A DNA stretch of 64,000 bases from Polyangiaceae bacterium (GTDB lineage: Bacteria > Myxococcota_A > Polyangia > Polyangiales > Polyangiaceae): contig JACKEA010000006.1 of assembly GCA_020633235.1 (NCBI GenBank), positions 682,001 through 746,000 of the forward strand, in the 5' to 3' direction. Positions 1 through 8,897 of this stretch are shown one piece after another. Each line of letters opens with the position of its first letter. The stretch's first letter is position 1. The notes under the pieces are model-generated. The model was given only the letters and a program-made list of their open reading frames with translations, did not search any database and was not told the DNA's origin. Both the position numbers and the translations under genes were made by a program.

Positions 1-212
1 GCAACCGCGACAAGCTGGATCGCCTGGCCGAGGCCCTGCTCGAGCGCGAAACGCTCGACTCCGAGGAGATCAAGGCGGCAGTGGACGGGCGCGAGCTGCC
101 GGCCCGGGACAAGGTCGTGATCCCGAGCTGGAGCGACAAGCGCACTCAGCAGCAAAAAGAGAAGAAGCGCCCGGCGAGCATCTTCGGCGCGCCGAAGCCC
201 GCACCGGGCTGA
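1..212 (+). CDS. ftsH: FtsH-type ATP-dependent zinc metalloprotease, C-terminal end only
   Basis: The reading frame enters the window open at base 3 and stops at TGA 210-212, giving the last 69 residues. The segment LDRLAEALLERETLDSEEI matches the helical C-terminal end of the FtsH peptidase domain, where family members carry a similar 'LLEyETLdgeEI' stretch; after it comes a short basic tail ending in APKPAPG. FtsH is a membrane-anchored hexameric AAA+ protease that degrades misfolded and regulatory proteins. The catalytic HExxH and Walker motifs lie upstream of the window, so the assignment rests only on this tail. Confidence 0.8.
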   Translation, partial: NRDKLDRLAEALLERETLDSEEIKAAVDGRELPARDKVVIPSWSDKRTQQQKEKKRPASIFGAPKPAPG

Positions 213-215
213 GCC

Positions 216-2165
216 TCACTCCGGATCGCAAACCCCGTCGCAGGTCTGAATCACACTGCCGTCGGGGCGAAAGAACGCGTCCAGCTGGGCCTGGGTCGCG
301 TCCAACCGACGCACGGCTTCGTGGACGGGCGTGCCGTCCACCGGGGGGATCGCCTTCAGGCCCGGCGGCGGATCGATGCCAAAGTCGAATTCCACCAGCG
401 CGGAGTCCGTCGGCGCGCCAACCGACGACAGCCCAGCGATCTCCCGCGGCGCCGGGGTGAGATACGGAATGCCCAGCGCGCGGGCGTGCAGCTCGGCGGC
501 GAGGGGGTTGACGGCGGCATCGCCCAAGCCGCTGTGCATCAGCACGTGTCGCGCTGCGGGTGACCCCGGATAGGTGTCCGTGACCACGTGAGGGGCCACC
601 GACAATGGGTCGATGCGATCGAAGCTCATCTGGGTGAGCACGGCGAACTTCTGCTGGTCCAATGCGTCGGGGAATTGGATGCCCACGAACAGCAGGAACG
701 CGTTGAATGGCTGGGAGCGGAACATGATGTAGGAGAAGTCCGCGCCGCCCACCCCCAACGCCACCCGCTCGATGCTCGGAGACAGCGCCACGTAGGTGCC
801 GCCCAAGATGTGGCCCATGCTGTTGCCCCAGAAGTACAGGGCGCTCGCATCGTAGGCGGGCGTACCCTGCACCGAGAGCTCCGGCGCTTGCGCCAGCTTG
901 CCTCGAGCCACGGCGGCCACGCTGATGAAGTTGGCCATCGCTTGGTGCACGCGATCCGTGAACATGAGCGTGGTCGCCGCGTCGTCCACGATGTGATTCA
1001 CGACCGGGATGCGGTCTTCGTCGGACATGCCCACCCAGTTGGCGGCGACCACGACGAAGCCGAGCTTGTCCGCGACCTCCGAGGGCAGGTCTTCCGCCTC
1101 GGAACGTGATCCGAAGAACCCGTGGCCGTATTGCATCAGGCGCGCCGGTGGATCGCCGGCCTTGCGGTTCGCCACGCTCTTCGGGATCATGATGCTGAAA
1201 GGCACGTCGAGCTCTCCGGAAGGGGCGACGTTGCCGTCGGCGTCCCGGAGCAGCGGGGTCATCGGCGCGTCCTTCTCGACGTACTTGGGGACCTTCACGG
1301 TGGCTTGGATCTTGATCGCCACGTGGTCGTTCACGTCCTTTTCTACGCTCGTGATGGCGAAGCTCGGCTCGGCCTTGGCCAGACGGTCCAGCAAGTCTTT
1401 CCGGACCGCGAGCAGATCGCCCACTTGGTTTTCCTCGCTGCGGGTGGAGAAGTCCCAGGCCAGCTGTAGCTCCGAGCGCGCCACGCCGGCTTCCGCGAGC
1501 GGCGCGAAGACGTCCTTCTCGAAGTGCTGGGCGAGCGGCGCCAGCACCGGATCGCCGCGCGTCTGCTTGTCCCGGAGCCGCCGGAAGCCTTCCGGCGGCT
1601 CGATGAGCGCGCCGGCGGGGTCGTGCAGCCGCCGTAGCGCGACCACGTAGTGATGCTCGTTCGAGAGCCGCACCAGGGGGCGCACCACGAGCCCGCGTCG
1701 GGCGTCGTCCTCCGCGCGAGGATCCACCTCGGCGAAGTGCAACACGCGCTCCCCGGTGTCCGCATCCAGCAGCACCGTGGCGCTGTCCCCCAGACTTTTT
1801 TTCACGTCGTCCGTGTGGAACACGAGCTCGGTGTCGTCCACGCCGCTGGGAAACAGCGCGAGGATCTGCGTCCCGGGCGAAAATCCGTCGGCGGGAAACA
1901 GCGCGCCGAGGTTCACCGCCGCGCCGTCCTTGTCGTGGACCTGTGCCGCCTCCGGTACTTCGAAGCGCTTGCCCGCCGGCAGCGTCGCGTCGTCCTTCAA
2001 GAACTGATCCGAAGGAAATGGCAGCAGGCAGTCCCACTCCGACGCGATGGGGTTGCAGCCTTCGGGTATGTCCAGCGGGGGCAGCGTCGGCTCCGCTTTC
2101 TCGTCATCCCCGCAGCCGCTGAGCAGCACGGCGGCGAGCAGCACACCGAGGTATCGAACGCGCAT
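216..2165 (-). CDS. secreted lipoprotein with alpha/beta-hydrolase-like fold
   Basis: The 649-residue product starts with a lipoprotein signal (hydrophobic run then LLSGC at about residue 18), so it is exported and lipidated. The N-terminal block CLLPFPSDQFL resembles the conserved start of myxobacterial and Vibrio surface lipase-like lipoproteins. A later YFWGNSMGHILGG has the shape of a nucleophile elbow (G-x-S-x-G), but the acid and histidine partners cannot be placed with certainty. The ATG at 2165 was chosen because it begins the signal peptide; it overlaps the TGA of the upstream CCA-adding enzyme by one base, so translation is probably coupled. Substrate unknown; lipase or esterase is only a guess. 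Confidence 0.7.
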   Translation of the reverse strand: MRVRYLGVLLAAVLLSGCGDDEKAEPTLPPLDIPEGCNPIASEWDCLLPFPSDQFLKDDATLPAGKRFEVPEAAQVHDKDGAAVNLGALFPADGFSPGTQILALFPSGVDDTELVFHTDDVKKSLGDSATVLLDADTGERVLHFAEVDPRAEDDARRGLVVRPLVRLSNEHHYVVALRRLHDPAGALIEPPEGFRRLRDKQTRGDPVLAPLAQHFEKDVFAPLAEAGVARSELQLAWDFSTRSEENQVGDLLAVRKDLLDRLAKAEPSFAITSVEKDVNDHVAIKIQATVKVPKYVEKDAPMTPLLRDADGNVAPSGELDVPFSIMIPKSVANRKAGDPPARLMQYGHGFFGSRSEAEDLPSEVADKLGFVVVAANWVGMSDEDRIPVVNHIVDDAATTLMFTDRVHQAMANFISVAAVARGKLAQAPELSVQGTPAYDASALYFWGNSMGHILGGTYVALSPSIERVALGVGGADFSYIMFRSQPFNAFLLFVGIQFPDALDQQKFAVLTQMSFDRIDPLSVAPHVVTDTYPGSPAARHVLMHSGLGDAAVNPLAAELHARALGIPYLTPAPREIAGLSSVGAPTDSALVEFDFGIDPPPGLKAIPPVDGTPVHEAVRRLDATQAQLDAFFRPDGSVIQTCDGVCDPE

Positions 2166-3553
2166 CAAGCTTCCTCCGAGAGTTGACGCGCTCGCGCCAG
2201 CAAGGTCTCCCGTTCGTTTCGCGACGGATCTTCCACGACTTCTTCCAGCAATGTGGTCAGGATCGAGCCGAGCTTGGGCCCCGGCGCCACGCCCACTTCG
2301 CTCATGAGGTCGTGGCCGTTGACGGCGAGGTCGCGCACGGAGAGCGCATTGCCGGCCTCCAGGATCACTTGCACGCGACCCTCCAGGGCGGACAGGCGCC
2401 GGAGATCCTCGGACGCGTCCCGACCCTTGGCGCTGACGTCCGCCCGGCTCAGGGCATACAGGTCTTCCAGCAGCTCGGGGGTCACGCGCCGCACCCAACG
2501 GCGCACGGCGCTGTCGGACCAGGAGTCGTCGTAGCAAATCAGGTGGTGGCGCACGAGCTCTACGATGCGCTTGCGTTCGTCGTTGGAGAAACGAAGCCGC
2601 GCTAGCATCGGATCCGCCATCTCCGCGCCGATCCGCTCGTGCTCGTAGAAGGTGTAGTCCTCGGTCTTGTCGCTGAAAGCGCGGGAACGCGGCTTGCCCA
2701 CGTCGTGCAACAGCCCCGCCACGCGTAGCACTGCCGAAGGCACGCAATTGTCCATGCACTGCATGGCGTGCCCCCACACGTCGAAGGCGTGGTAGCGGTT
2801 CTGCTCGCAGCCCACGGACTCGAGCAGCTCCGGTGCGGAGATCGCGAGCATGCCGTGGTTCTTCATGACCTCGAAGGCGCGGCTCGGCTCGCGAGCCTTC
2901 ATCGTCTTCAGCCATTCGTCGCGGATGCGCTCGGGGCTCACCTTGCGGTAGCTGGCGAGAGACGGCTCGATGGCCCGGGCCGTACCGGGCTCGATGTCCA
3001 TCTCCAGCGTGGCCGCGAAGCGCGCAGCCCGCAGCACCCGCAGGCCGTCCTCGGCGAAGCGCTCGGCCGGGTCGCCCACGGCGCGCAGCACGCCCGCGCC
3101 GAGGTCGCTCACCCCACCGAAGGGATCGATGAGCATGTCCGACAGCGGATCGTAGGCCATGGCGTTGATGGTGAAATCGCGCCGCGCGAGATCCGCCGCG
3201 ATGTCGTCCACGAAGTACACGGCGTCCGGCCGGCGCCCGTCGGAGTAGGTCGTCTCCCCGCGGAGCGTGGTCACTTCGTAACCCACGCCGCTCAGGAGCA
3301 CCGTCACCGTGCCGTGCTTGATGCCGGTCGGGATCACCTTTCGGAACAGCTTCTGCACCTGCTCCGGGCGCGCGTCCGTGGCCACGTCCCAGTCGTTGCG
3401 AATCGCGCTCTTGCCGCCCCGAAGGTGCATCAGCACGTGGTCGCGCACACAGCCGCCCACTACCCAGGCTCGGAATCCCGCTTCGGCCAGCCGGGTGCAC
3501 AGGCCCCGCACGTCCGCCGGGACCTCGCTCTTCAAGAGAAGCGTCTCACTCAC
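2165..3553 (-). CDS. cca: CCA-adding tRNA nucleotidyltransferase / poly(A) polymerase family with HD domain
   Basis: The 462-residue protein has the class II nucleotidyltransferase head: WVVGGCVRD near residue 30 followed by NDWDVAT, the paired catalytic aspartates, then RRDFTINAMAYDP and the ERFAEDGLRVLRAARFAA block typical of bacterial CCA enzymes. A C-terminal HD phosphohydrolase domain is visible as LLHDVGKPRSR. Such enzymes build or repair the CCA end of tRNA in the cytoplasm; poly(A) polymerases of the same family cannot be fully excluded. GTG start at 3553. It is the first gene of a two-gene unit with the downstream lipoprotein. Confidence 0.9.
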   Translation of the reverse strand: MSETLLLKSEVPADVRGLCTRLAEAGFRAWVVGGCVRDHVLMHLRGGKSAIRNDWDVATDARPEQVQKLFRKVIPTGIKHGTVTVLLSGVGYEVTTLRGETTYSDGRRPDAVYFVDDIAADLARRDFTINAMAYDPLSDMLIDPFGGVSDLGAGVLRAVGDPAERFAEDGLRVLRAARFAATLEMDIEPGTARAIEPSLASYRKVSPERIRDEWLKTMKAREPSRAFEVMKNHGMLAISAPELLESVGCEQNRYHAFDVWGHAMQCMDNCVPSAVLRVAGLLHDVGKPRSRAFSDKTEDYTFYEHERIGAEMADPMLARLRFSNDERKRIVELVRHHLICYDDSWSDSAVRRWVRRVTPELLEDLYALSRADVSAKGRDASEDLRRLSALEGRVQVILEAGNALSVRDLAVNGHDLMSEVGVAPGPKLGSILTTLLEEVVEDPSRNERETLLARARQLSEEA

Positions 3554-3588
3554 CCGGACGTTTTACCCGCGGCCCGCGCGGGCCGCAC

Positions 3589-5295
3589 TCAATCGTTCCA
3601 GGGATTGACGATTCCCGGATCGCCGAAGCCCGGCTTGGTCTTGGTAGCGGGCGGCTTCTTGGTGGCAGGCGGCTTCTTGGTGGCGGGCGGCTTCTTCACG
3701 AACCGCGGTGGCTTCGCGCCCGGGAGCTTGTCCAGCTTGACGCTGCGGCGCGCTTCGCTCGCGTCCACCGACAGCGTCTTGGTCTCGTAGCCCTCCCGCC
3801 GGATCTGGATTTCCAGAGTCTCGCCGTCTCCGACCTCGAGCACCACGGGGCTGGCGCCCTTGTCGTCTTCCCCGACGAACACGTGGGCGTCGAGGGGCTC
3901 GATGGCCATCACCACCTCGTGCTTTTCCGGCGCTGCGGGCGCGGCGGCGGCAGAAGGCGGAGTCGGTGGCGCGACGGGGGCGGGCGCAGCGCTGGGCACC
4001 TTCGCCGTGGGCGCCGCCGGGCTGTCGGAGCTCTTGGCGAAGATCGCGATCACGATCACCATGGCGGTGACCACGCCGGCGATGCCCGCGAACAGCGGCC
4101 AGCGTGTGCGCAGGGCCACGCGCCCGACGGGGGACGCGGGCATCGGCGCGGGCATGCCGCCGCTCTGCCCCTTCTTGAAGTAGTCCGCCGGGACGTTGAA
4201 GCCGCCGGAGCGGTTCATCATCTCCGGCACGGCGCTGGGGATGGCGCCGTCCTTGACCTTGTCCAGATCGGCGACCAGCTCCGCCATCGTCTGGTAACGC
4301 TGCTCCGGGCGCTTCGACAGGCACTTGAGCACGATGGCTTCCAGGCCCGGCGGGACCTCCTGGGGCGCAGGCACCAGGGCGCGGATCGGAACTGGCGCCT
4401 TGTACATGTGCTGCGTCAGGATGCCCATGAAGTTGTCGGCGTCGAAGGGCACCTTGCCGCTGGCCAGCTCGTACAGGATGACGCCAAATGAGTAGATGTC
4501 GCCGCGGTGGTCCACCGGCGCGCCCGCCGCCTGCTCCGGCGACATGTAGTGCGGCGTGCCGAACACCGCGCCCGCTCGCGTCAGCTTGCCTTCGCCGCTG
4601 GTGGAAACCTTGGCGATGCCGAAGTCCAGGATCTTCACGAAGTCTTTGCTGGTGCCGCGCTCCACCAAAAAGATGTTGTCGGGTTTCAGATCGCGATGGA
4701 CGATCCCGGCTTCGTGAGCGGCCGCCAAGCCCTCGGCCAGCTGCCGCGCCACCTCCAAGATGCGGGGCACGGGCACGGCCTTGCCGTCGTCCACGATCTT
4801 GGTCAGCGGAATGCCGTCCAGGTGCTCCATCACGAAGTAGGTGGAGCCGTCCGGAAACTGGCCGAAGTCGCTGATGTCGATGATGTGGGGGTTGCCGATG
4901 GCGCTGGCGGCCTTGGCCTCGTTCAGAAACCGCTCGGTGACTTCCTTGTCCCGCGCCAGATCCGAGCGCAGGACCTTCATCGCCACCTTCTTGCCGATGA
5001 TGGTGTGGCGACATTGGTAGACGACGCCCATGCCGCCCTCGCCCAGGACCGTCTCCACCTTGTAGCGGCCGTCGATGGTGCAGCCGAGGTACGGGTCCTT
5101 CTTCGGCATGACGGCTTCGCCGTCGGGCCCCGTGATCTGGCTGATCTCGGAGATGTCCACGAGCGACGCGGAGGGCACCACCGTGACGAGCTTCAGCTCG
5201 CTGTCTCGAGATACACCCGGGCCGCCGGCGGGATTCGTCGCCGCGCTCACGGCGCGCTGCTCCGCGCCACCGGCCTTGGCATTGTCCTCAGGCAT
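3589..5295 (-). CDS. transmembrane Ser/Thr protein kinase with C-terminal PEGA domain
   Basis: A 568-residue Hanks-type kinase. Seen: GEGGMGVVY P-loop near residue 85, AMKVL lysine, HRDLKPDN catalytic loop near 200, DFG at about 224, GTPHYMSPEQ activation-loop end. One transmembrane helix (WPLFAGIAGVVTAMVIVIAI) near residue 405 is followed by a Pro/Ala linker and a PEGA-like beta domain (VFVGEDDKGASPVVLEV), so the C-terminal third is likely extracytoplasmic. The tail has three PPATKK repeats, encoded by near-identical 18-bp DNA repeats around 3640-3700. All catalytic residues look intact. The ligand and targets are unknown. Confidence 0.9.
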   Translation of the reverse strand: MPEDNAKAGGAEQRAVSAATNPAGGPGVSRDSELKLVTVVPSASLVDISEISQITGPDGEAVMPKKDPYLGCTIDGRYKVETVLGEGGMGVVYQCRHTIIGKKVAMKVLRSDLARDKEVTERFLNEAKAASAIGNPHIIDISDFGQFPDGSTYFVMEHLDGIPLTKIVDDGKAVPVPRILEVARQLAEGLAAAHEAGIVHRDLKPDNIFLVERGTSKDFVKILDFGIAKVSTSGEGKLTRAGAVFGTPHYMSPEQAAGAPVDHRGDIYSFGVILYELASGKVPFDADNFMGILTQHMYKAPVPIRALVPAPQEVPPGLEAIVLKCLSKRPEQRYQTMAELVADLDKVKDGAIPSAVPEMMNRSGGFNVPADYFKKGQSGGMPAPMPASPVGRVALRTRWPLFAGIAGVVTAMVIVIAIFAKSSDSPAAPTAKVPSAAPAPVAPPTPPSAAAAPAAPEKHEVVMAIEPLDAHVFVGEDDKGASPVVLEVGDGETLEIQIRREGYETKTLSVDASEARRSVKLDKLPGAKPPRFVKKPPATKKPPATKKPPATKTKPGFGDPGIVNPWND

Positions 5296-5564
5296 GGAGG
5301 ATCCAAAGAAATTTACGCAGGGCTCGTCTCTTTCACCAGTTTTACGTGCGATTCCCGCAAGGGATCTGCGGCACTGGCCATGGGTTCACCTGGCCCGGGT
5401 GCGTGCTCGGGATTTCTAGCAAGGGGCGGGCCCAGCGCGCACGCGGCGTTTCCTGGCATTTCCCGGGCAAGTGTCAACCGGTGGACGCGGCGGGCTGTGA
5501 AATCCTTGCGTAGACCGGGGTCGCGGCGCCCTTCTTCTGGAAAAGTGCCGCCGGGGTCGCCTCG

Positions 5565-7169
5565 ATGTCCCAGGCTCTGCTACATCCCCGCCTCGTGGGC
5601 TTTCCCCTCGATCTCGCCGTCCGCTACATGCGCTCCAAGAAGAGCGGGTTCGTGTCCGTGGGCACCATGTTCGCGGTCATCGGCGTGTCTCTCGGCGTCG
5701 CTGCCCTGGCGACGGTGATGAGCGTGACCGGTGGCTTCCGCGCGGAGTTTCGCAAGAAGGTCCTCGGGGTCAACGCCCACGTCCTGATCCTCAAGTACTC
5801 GACGGACTTCCGCGAGTACCGGAAGGTGATGGAGCAGATGAAGGAAGTCCCCGGCGTGGTCGGTATCGCGCCCTTCGTCATCGATCCCATGATGGTGACT
5901 CACGGGGACAAGACCGCGACGGGTGTGCTGCTCAAGGGTGTCGATCCCCAGCGCATGCCGGAGGTCTTGGATCTACCGAAGCACATCGTGGAGGGCAGCC
6001 TGAACGGCCTGCGGTTGCCCGGGGCCAAGCCACCGGAGCGACGCCGCAAGTCCTTCCTGGATGATCTGCCGGACGAGCCGTTGGCTCCCAAGAAGAAGAA
6101 GAAGGCGGGAGCGACGGACCTGCCCAGCAAGAACCCCGTGCTGCGCGAGATCGAGAGGGAGATCGCGAGTGCGGATGCCGGTGCGCCCGCCGCCGCGGAT
6201 CTGGACGCGGGGGTGGATGCCGGCCAGGAATGGACCGTCGACGACAACGCCCCCGTGGGTGACATCGTCCCCGACGGTGGCTACCAGTCCGAGCTGCCCG
6301 AAGACGACGAGCTACCGCCCGACGTCGATCCGGATCCGTGCGCCAATCCCGACGCTATCAGCAAGCTGCCGGGCATCGTGGTGGGCAAGACCCTCAAGGA
6401 AAACCTGGGCGTGAAGCTCGGGGATTGCGTGCAGGTCACCAGCCCGACCATCGGGTTCACCTATTCCCGGGGCTCGATCCACGCTCCGGTGGCCAAGCAG
6501 TTCCGCGTGATTGCCGTGTTCGATGCGGGCTTCGACCAGTACGACTCCAAGCTGGTGTACACCGACCTTTACGAGGCGGAGGGCTTCGGGGATTCCGGCG
6601 ACAGCGTCACCGGTATCGAGATGAAGGTCGCCGACATCGATCAGGCGCGGGACATCGCGCGCGACATCGACAACCGCCTGGGTGACGGCATCTATCACAC
6701 GATGGACTGGGAAGAGCTGAACCACGGGCTGTTCACCGCCCTGCGCATTCAGCAGATATTGATGAGCCTGGTGCTGGCTCTGATCATCGTGGTGGCGGCC
6801 TTCACCGTGATCGCCACGCTGATCATGGTGGTGCTCGACAAGAAGAAGGAGATCGCGGTGCTCAAGGCGATGGGCGCCAAGAACTCCGCCGTCCTCCGCG
6901 CCTTCCTGTACCAGGGCGCCATCATCGGCGTGCTCGGTACCGCCATCGGCCTGGGGCTGGGCATCGCGGTGTGCCGCGGTCTCCTGGTCTACGGCTTCCC
7001 GCTCGATCCCAAGGTGTATTTCATCTCGCGGCTGCCGGTGCAGGTGCGCCCGGTGGAGTTCGCCATGGTCGGAGTGTTCGCCATCGTGGTGTGCCTGGTG
7101 GCCACCGTGTGGCCGGCCATGTACGCCGCGCGGCTTCGCCCCGCCGAGGCGTTCCGCGAGCAACAATAG
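5565..7169 (+). CDS. lolC: LolC/LolE-type lipoprotein-releasing ABC permease with an inserted acidic segment
   Basis: The 534-residue protein has the family layout: an N-terminal amphipathic stretch (LAVRYMRSKKSGFVSV), TM1 (GTMFAVIGVSLGVAALATVMSV), a periplasmic domain with LGVNAHVLILK, and three C-terminal membrane segments with the FtsX-like EIAVLKAMGAKNSAVLRAF. Known family role: inner-membrane extraction of outer-membrane lipoproteins with the LolD ATPase, which is not in this window. Family members are about 400-415 residues. The extra length is mostly residues about 150-266, a Lys/Asp/Pro-rich stretch rich in DAG motifs inside the periplasmic domain. lolC versus lolE is not resolved. 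Confidence 0.8.
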   Translation: MSQALLHPRLVGFPLDLAVRYMRSKKSGFVSVGTMFAVIGVSLGVAALATVMSVTGGFRAEFRKKVLGVNAHVLILKYSTDFREYRKVMEQMKEVPGVVGIAPFVIDPMMVTHGDKTATGVLLKGVDPQRMPEVLDLPKHIVEGSLNGLRLPGAKPPERRRKSFLDDLPDEPLAPKKKKKAGATDLPSKNPVLREIEREIASADAGAPAAADLDAGVDAGQEWTVDDNAPVGDIVPDGGYQSELPEDDELPPDVDPDPCANPDAISKLPGIVVGKTLKENLGVKLGDCVQVTSPTIGFTYSRGSIHAPVAKQFRVIAVFDAGFDQYDSKLVYTDLYEAEGFGDSGDSVTGIEMKVADIDQARDIARDIDNRLGDGIYHTMDWEELNHGLFTALRIQQILMSLVLALIIVVAAFTVIATLIMVVLDKKKEIAVLKAMGAKNSAVLRAFLYQGAIIGVLGTAIGLGLGIAVCRGLLVYGFPLDPKVYFISRLPVQVRPVEFAMVGVFAIVVCLVATVWPAMYAARLRPAEAFREQQ

Positions 7170-7224
7170 CCACCACCTGCCGTCCGGGCCCTGGCCGGGC
7201 ATGGCATTGATTTTGTCGAACCGC

Positions 7225-7260
7225 CGCGGAACCCCGCGGGCCGGACGGCGCGGTTCCGCG
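7225..7260. repeat. inverted repeat downstream of the LolC-like gene
   Basis: CGCGGAACC (7225-7233) and GGTTCCGCG (7252-7260) are perfect reverse complements separated by 18 GC-rich bases. It lies 55 bases after the LolC-like stop codon. A transcript end or processing hairpin is possible, but no T tract follows. Confidence 0.45.
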
Positions 7261-7310
7261 TTGAACCAACAGTGTCACGAACAGCGACACGGAAGCGCCG
7301 CTTCACGGCC

Positions 7311-7440
7311 GGCGGCGTCCGGGACGGCGCGGAGACGGCGGCGTCAGGGACGGCGTGCGGACGGCGGCGTCCGGGACGGCGCGGAGACGGCGGCGTCAGG
7401 GACGGCGTGGAGACGGCGGCGTCAGGGACGGCGTGCGGAC
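7311..7440. repeat. 26-bp tandem repeat, five units
   Basis: Five consecutive 26-bp units begin with GGCGGCGTC at 7311, 7337, 7363, 7389 and 7415. Units alternate between two endings, GCGGAGAC or GTGGAGAC, and GTGCGGAC. A sixth unit starts at 7441 and decays after eight bases. The last unit contains the stop codon of the response-regulator gene on the minus strand, so the array borders and partly forms the 3' end of that gene. The unit length is not a multiple of three, which argues against a selected coding repeat. Confidence 0.9.
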
Positions 7441-8135
7441 GGCGGCGGCAGCTGGGAGCGGCGCACCAACGACAGCACTCGGGCGGCGAGCTCGGGTCCG
7501 CGAAACGGCTTGCTCACGAAGTCGTCGGCGCCCGCCTTGAACGCCGTGACCACGTCCGCCGTGGACGAATGCGCGGTGAGGAACAAGATCGGTAGACGCG
7601 CGAAGCGGTCTTCTTTCCGCAGTCGCTGGCAGAAGTCGATGCCGCTCATGCCCGGCAGGTTCCAGTCGAGGACGACCAAGTCCATGGGCGCATCTCGCAG
7701 CGCGTCGAAGGCTTCTTCCGCGCTGCCCACGCCTGCGGTGTGGAACCCGGCGCTCCGGAGCATGGCGCTGACCACGTTGAGCAGATCCGGATCGTCGTCG
7801 ACGACCAATACGTGGGTATCGAGAGGCGCGCGGATGTTGAACGACGGTGCCGCCATGCTGGGTGGCGGGATGGTGGGCGGCTCGATGGAGTTGGCGAACT
7901 GCCACAGCATGGACCAATCGCGATCCGTGAAGGCGAGACGCAGGCCATAGCCGCGGTCCACGGCGCAGGCGGCGACGGCGGTGGCGTCCTCCCCCACGGA
8001 GAAGGTGGCCGTCACCCACTCGCCGTCGCGCAGACCATCGGTAAATGGAAGCTCGAGCTCTTGCTCGTCACCGCCAGCTTCCATCAGTAGTGCGAGCGCT
8101 TCGAAGCTCTCGAAGGTGTACAGGATGCCGCGCAC
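7422..8135 (-). CDS. response regulator: PilZ-like N-terminal domain plus receiver domain
   Basis: 237 residues. The C-terminal receiver (about 105-228) has the acidic pocket VVDDD, the phospho-acceptor LDWNLPG, LTAHSS and the SKPF lysine, so it should accept phosphate. The N-terminal 90 residues (GEWVTATFSVGEDA, AVDRGYGLRLAF) look like the PilZ-type module found in myxobacterial regulators, but the c-di-GMP-binding RxxxR motif is not seen, so it may not bind c-di-GMP. There is no DNA-binding output domain. The last residues (PPPSARRP) are encoded inside the adjoining 26-bp repeat array and may be variable. No histidine kinase lies next to it. Confidence 0.75.
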   Translation of the reverse strand: MRGILYTFESFEALALLMEAGGDEQELELPFTDGLRDGEWVTATFSVGEDATAVAACAVDRGYGLRLAFTDRDWSMLWQFANSIEPPTIPPPSMAAPSFNIRAPLDTHVLVVDDDPDLLNVVSAMLRSAGFHTAGVGSAEEAFDALRDAPMDLVVLDWNLPGMSGIDFCQRLRKEDRFARLPILFLTAHSSTADVVTAFKAGADDFVSKPFRGPELAARVLSLVRRSQLPPPSARRP

Positions 8136-8210
8136 GGACGGGGGAGCCTAGCGCGCGGGGCCCAGGCTTACCAGTTAGCGGAATCCATCGTTTTTAGGGG
8201 ACTTTTGCCG

Positions 8211-8897
8211 TTACGGCGGGCAGCGACGGGTGGCCCAGAGCGTGCACGCGAGGGTCAACAGCATGAGCGCGACGCTCGAGCTCCACTGCGGCAGGTGCAT
8301 CACCGGCGTGGCACCGAGCAGATTTCGAACGTGCCCGCGGGGAAACGGCAACGCGACGGCGGTGGCGCTCGCGCCGAGCACCCAGTCGAGGATCAACGCC
8401 CACAGTCGTCCGCTTCCGCGCTCGCCGAAGGTAGACGCCGCCAAGAACCACGCGCCGTAAGCGATGCCGGCGAGGGCACCGATCCACGCGCTGGTCAGCA
8501 AGTCCGACACCAGCTTGGGATCCGCCGGCAGCCGGGTGATAAGCACCGCGAGGGCGGCAAGCACGAGGCCCACGACGGCGCTCAGAGGCAGAACGACGGC
8601 GAACAGCCCGAGCACGGTGGCGCGGCGGCTGGCGCCGTGGCGCGCGGCGGCGAGGACGGCGTCGTCCAGCCGTGCGCTGCCAACGGCGCGGGTCACGAGG
8701 CCGTAGCTCGACAGCGGCAACACCACGCCCAGGGCGATGCCGGCCAGCGAGCGGTCCGCCGCCAGCTCGATGGCGATGCGTCGCTCCAGCAGTGCGACGA
8801 CGATGACGGCGACGACGGCGCTGGCTGCGGCCGCGATACTCGAGCGTCGCGCGACGCGGCGCCACGCGAGTTCGGCTCCAAATGCCGTGGCGCTCAC
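8211..8897 (-). CDS. ABC-2-like membrane permease, third gene of an ABC cassette
   Basis: The 228-residue product has about six hydrophobic segments and no catalytic motif (for example AAAASAVVAVIVVALL and TVLGLFAVVLPLSAVVGLVLAALAVLI). The GTG start at 8897 overlaps the stop of the ATPase gene by four bases (GTGA). With that gene and the permease at 9859 it forms a three-gene ABC cassette. Resemblance to ABC-2 permeases is by topology and context only; the substrate is unknown. Confidence 0.55.
   Translation of the reverse strand: MSATAFGAELAWRRVARRSSIAAAASAVVAVIVVALLERRIAIELAADRSLAGIALGVVLPLSSYGLVTRAVGSARLDDAVLAAARHGASRRATVLGLFAVVLPLSAVVGLVLAALAVLITRLPADPKLVSDLLTSAWIGALAGIAYGAWFLAASTFGERGSGRLWALILDWVLGASATAVALPFPRGHVRNLLGATPVMHLPQWSSSVALMLLTLACTLWATRRCPP

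Noticed and set aside
70..2037. Long Arg/Gly-rich open frames opposite and beside the hydrolase-like lipoprotein and CCA genes
   Set aside because: Composition is typical of shadow frames; the lipoprotein signal and CCA-enzyme motifs are in the frames reported.
7311..7440. Tandem repeats considered as a CRISPR array
   Set aside because: Units are contiguous with no unique spacers and no cas genes nearby.
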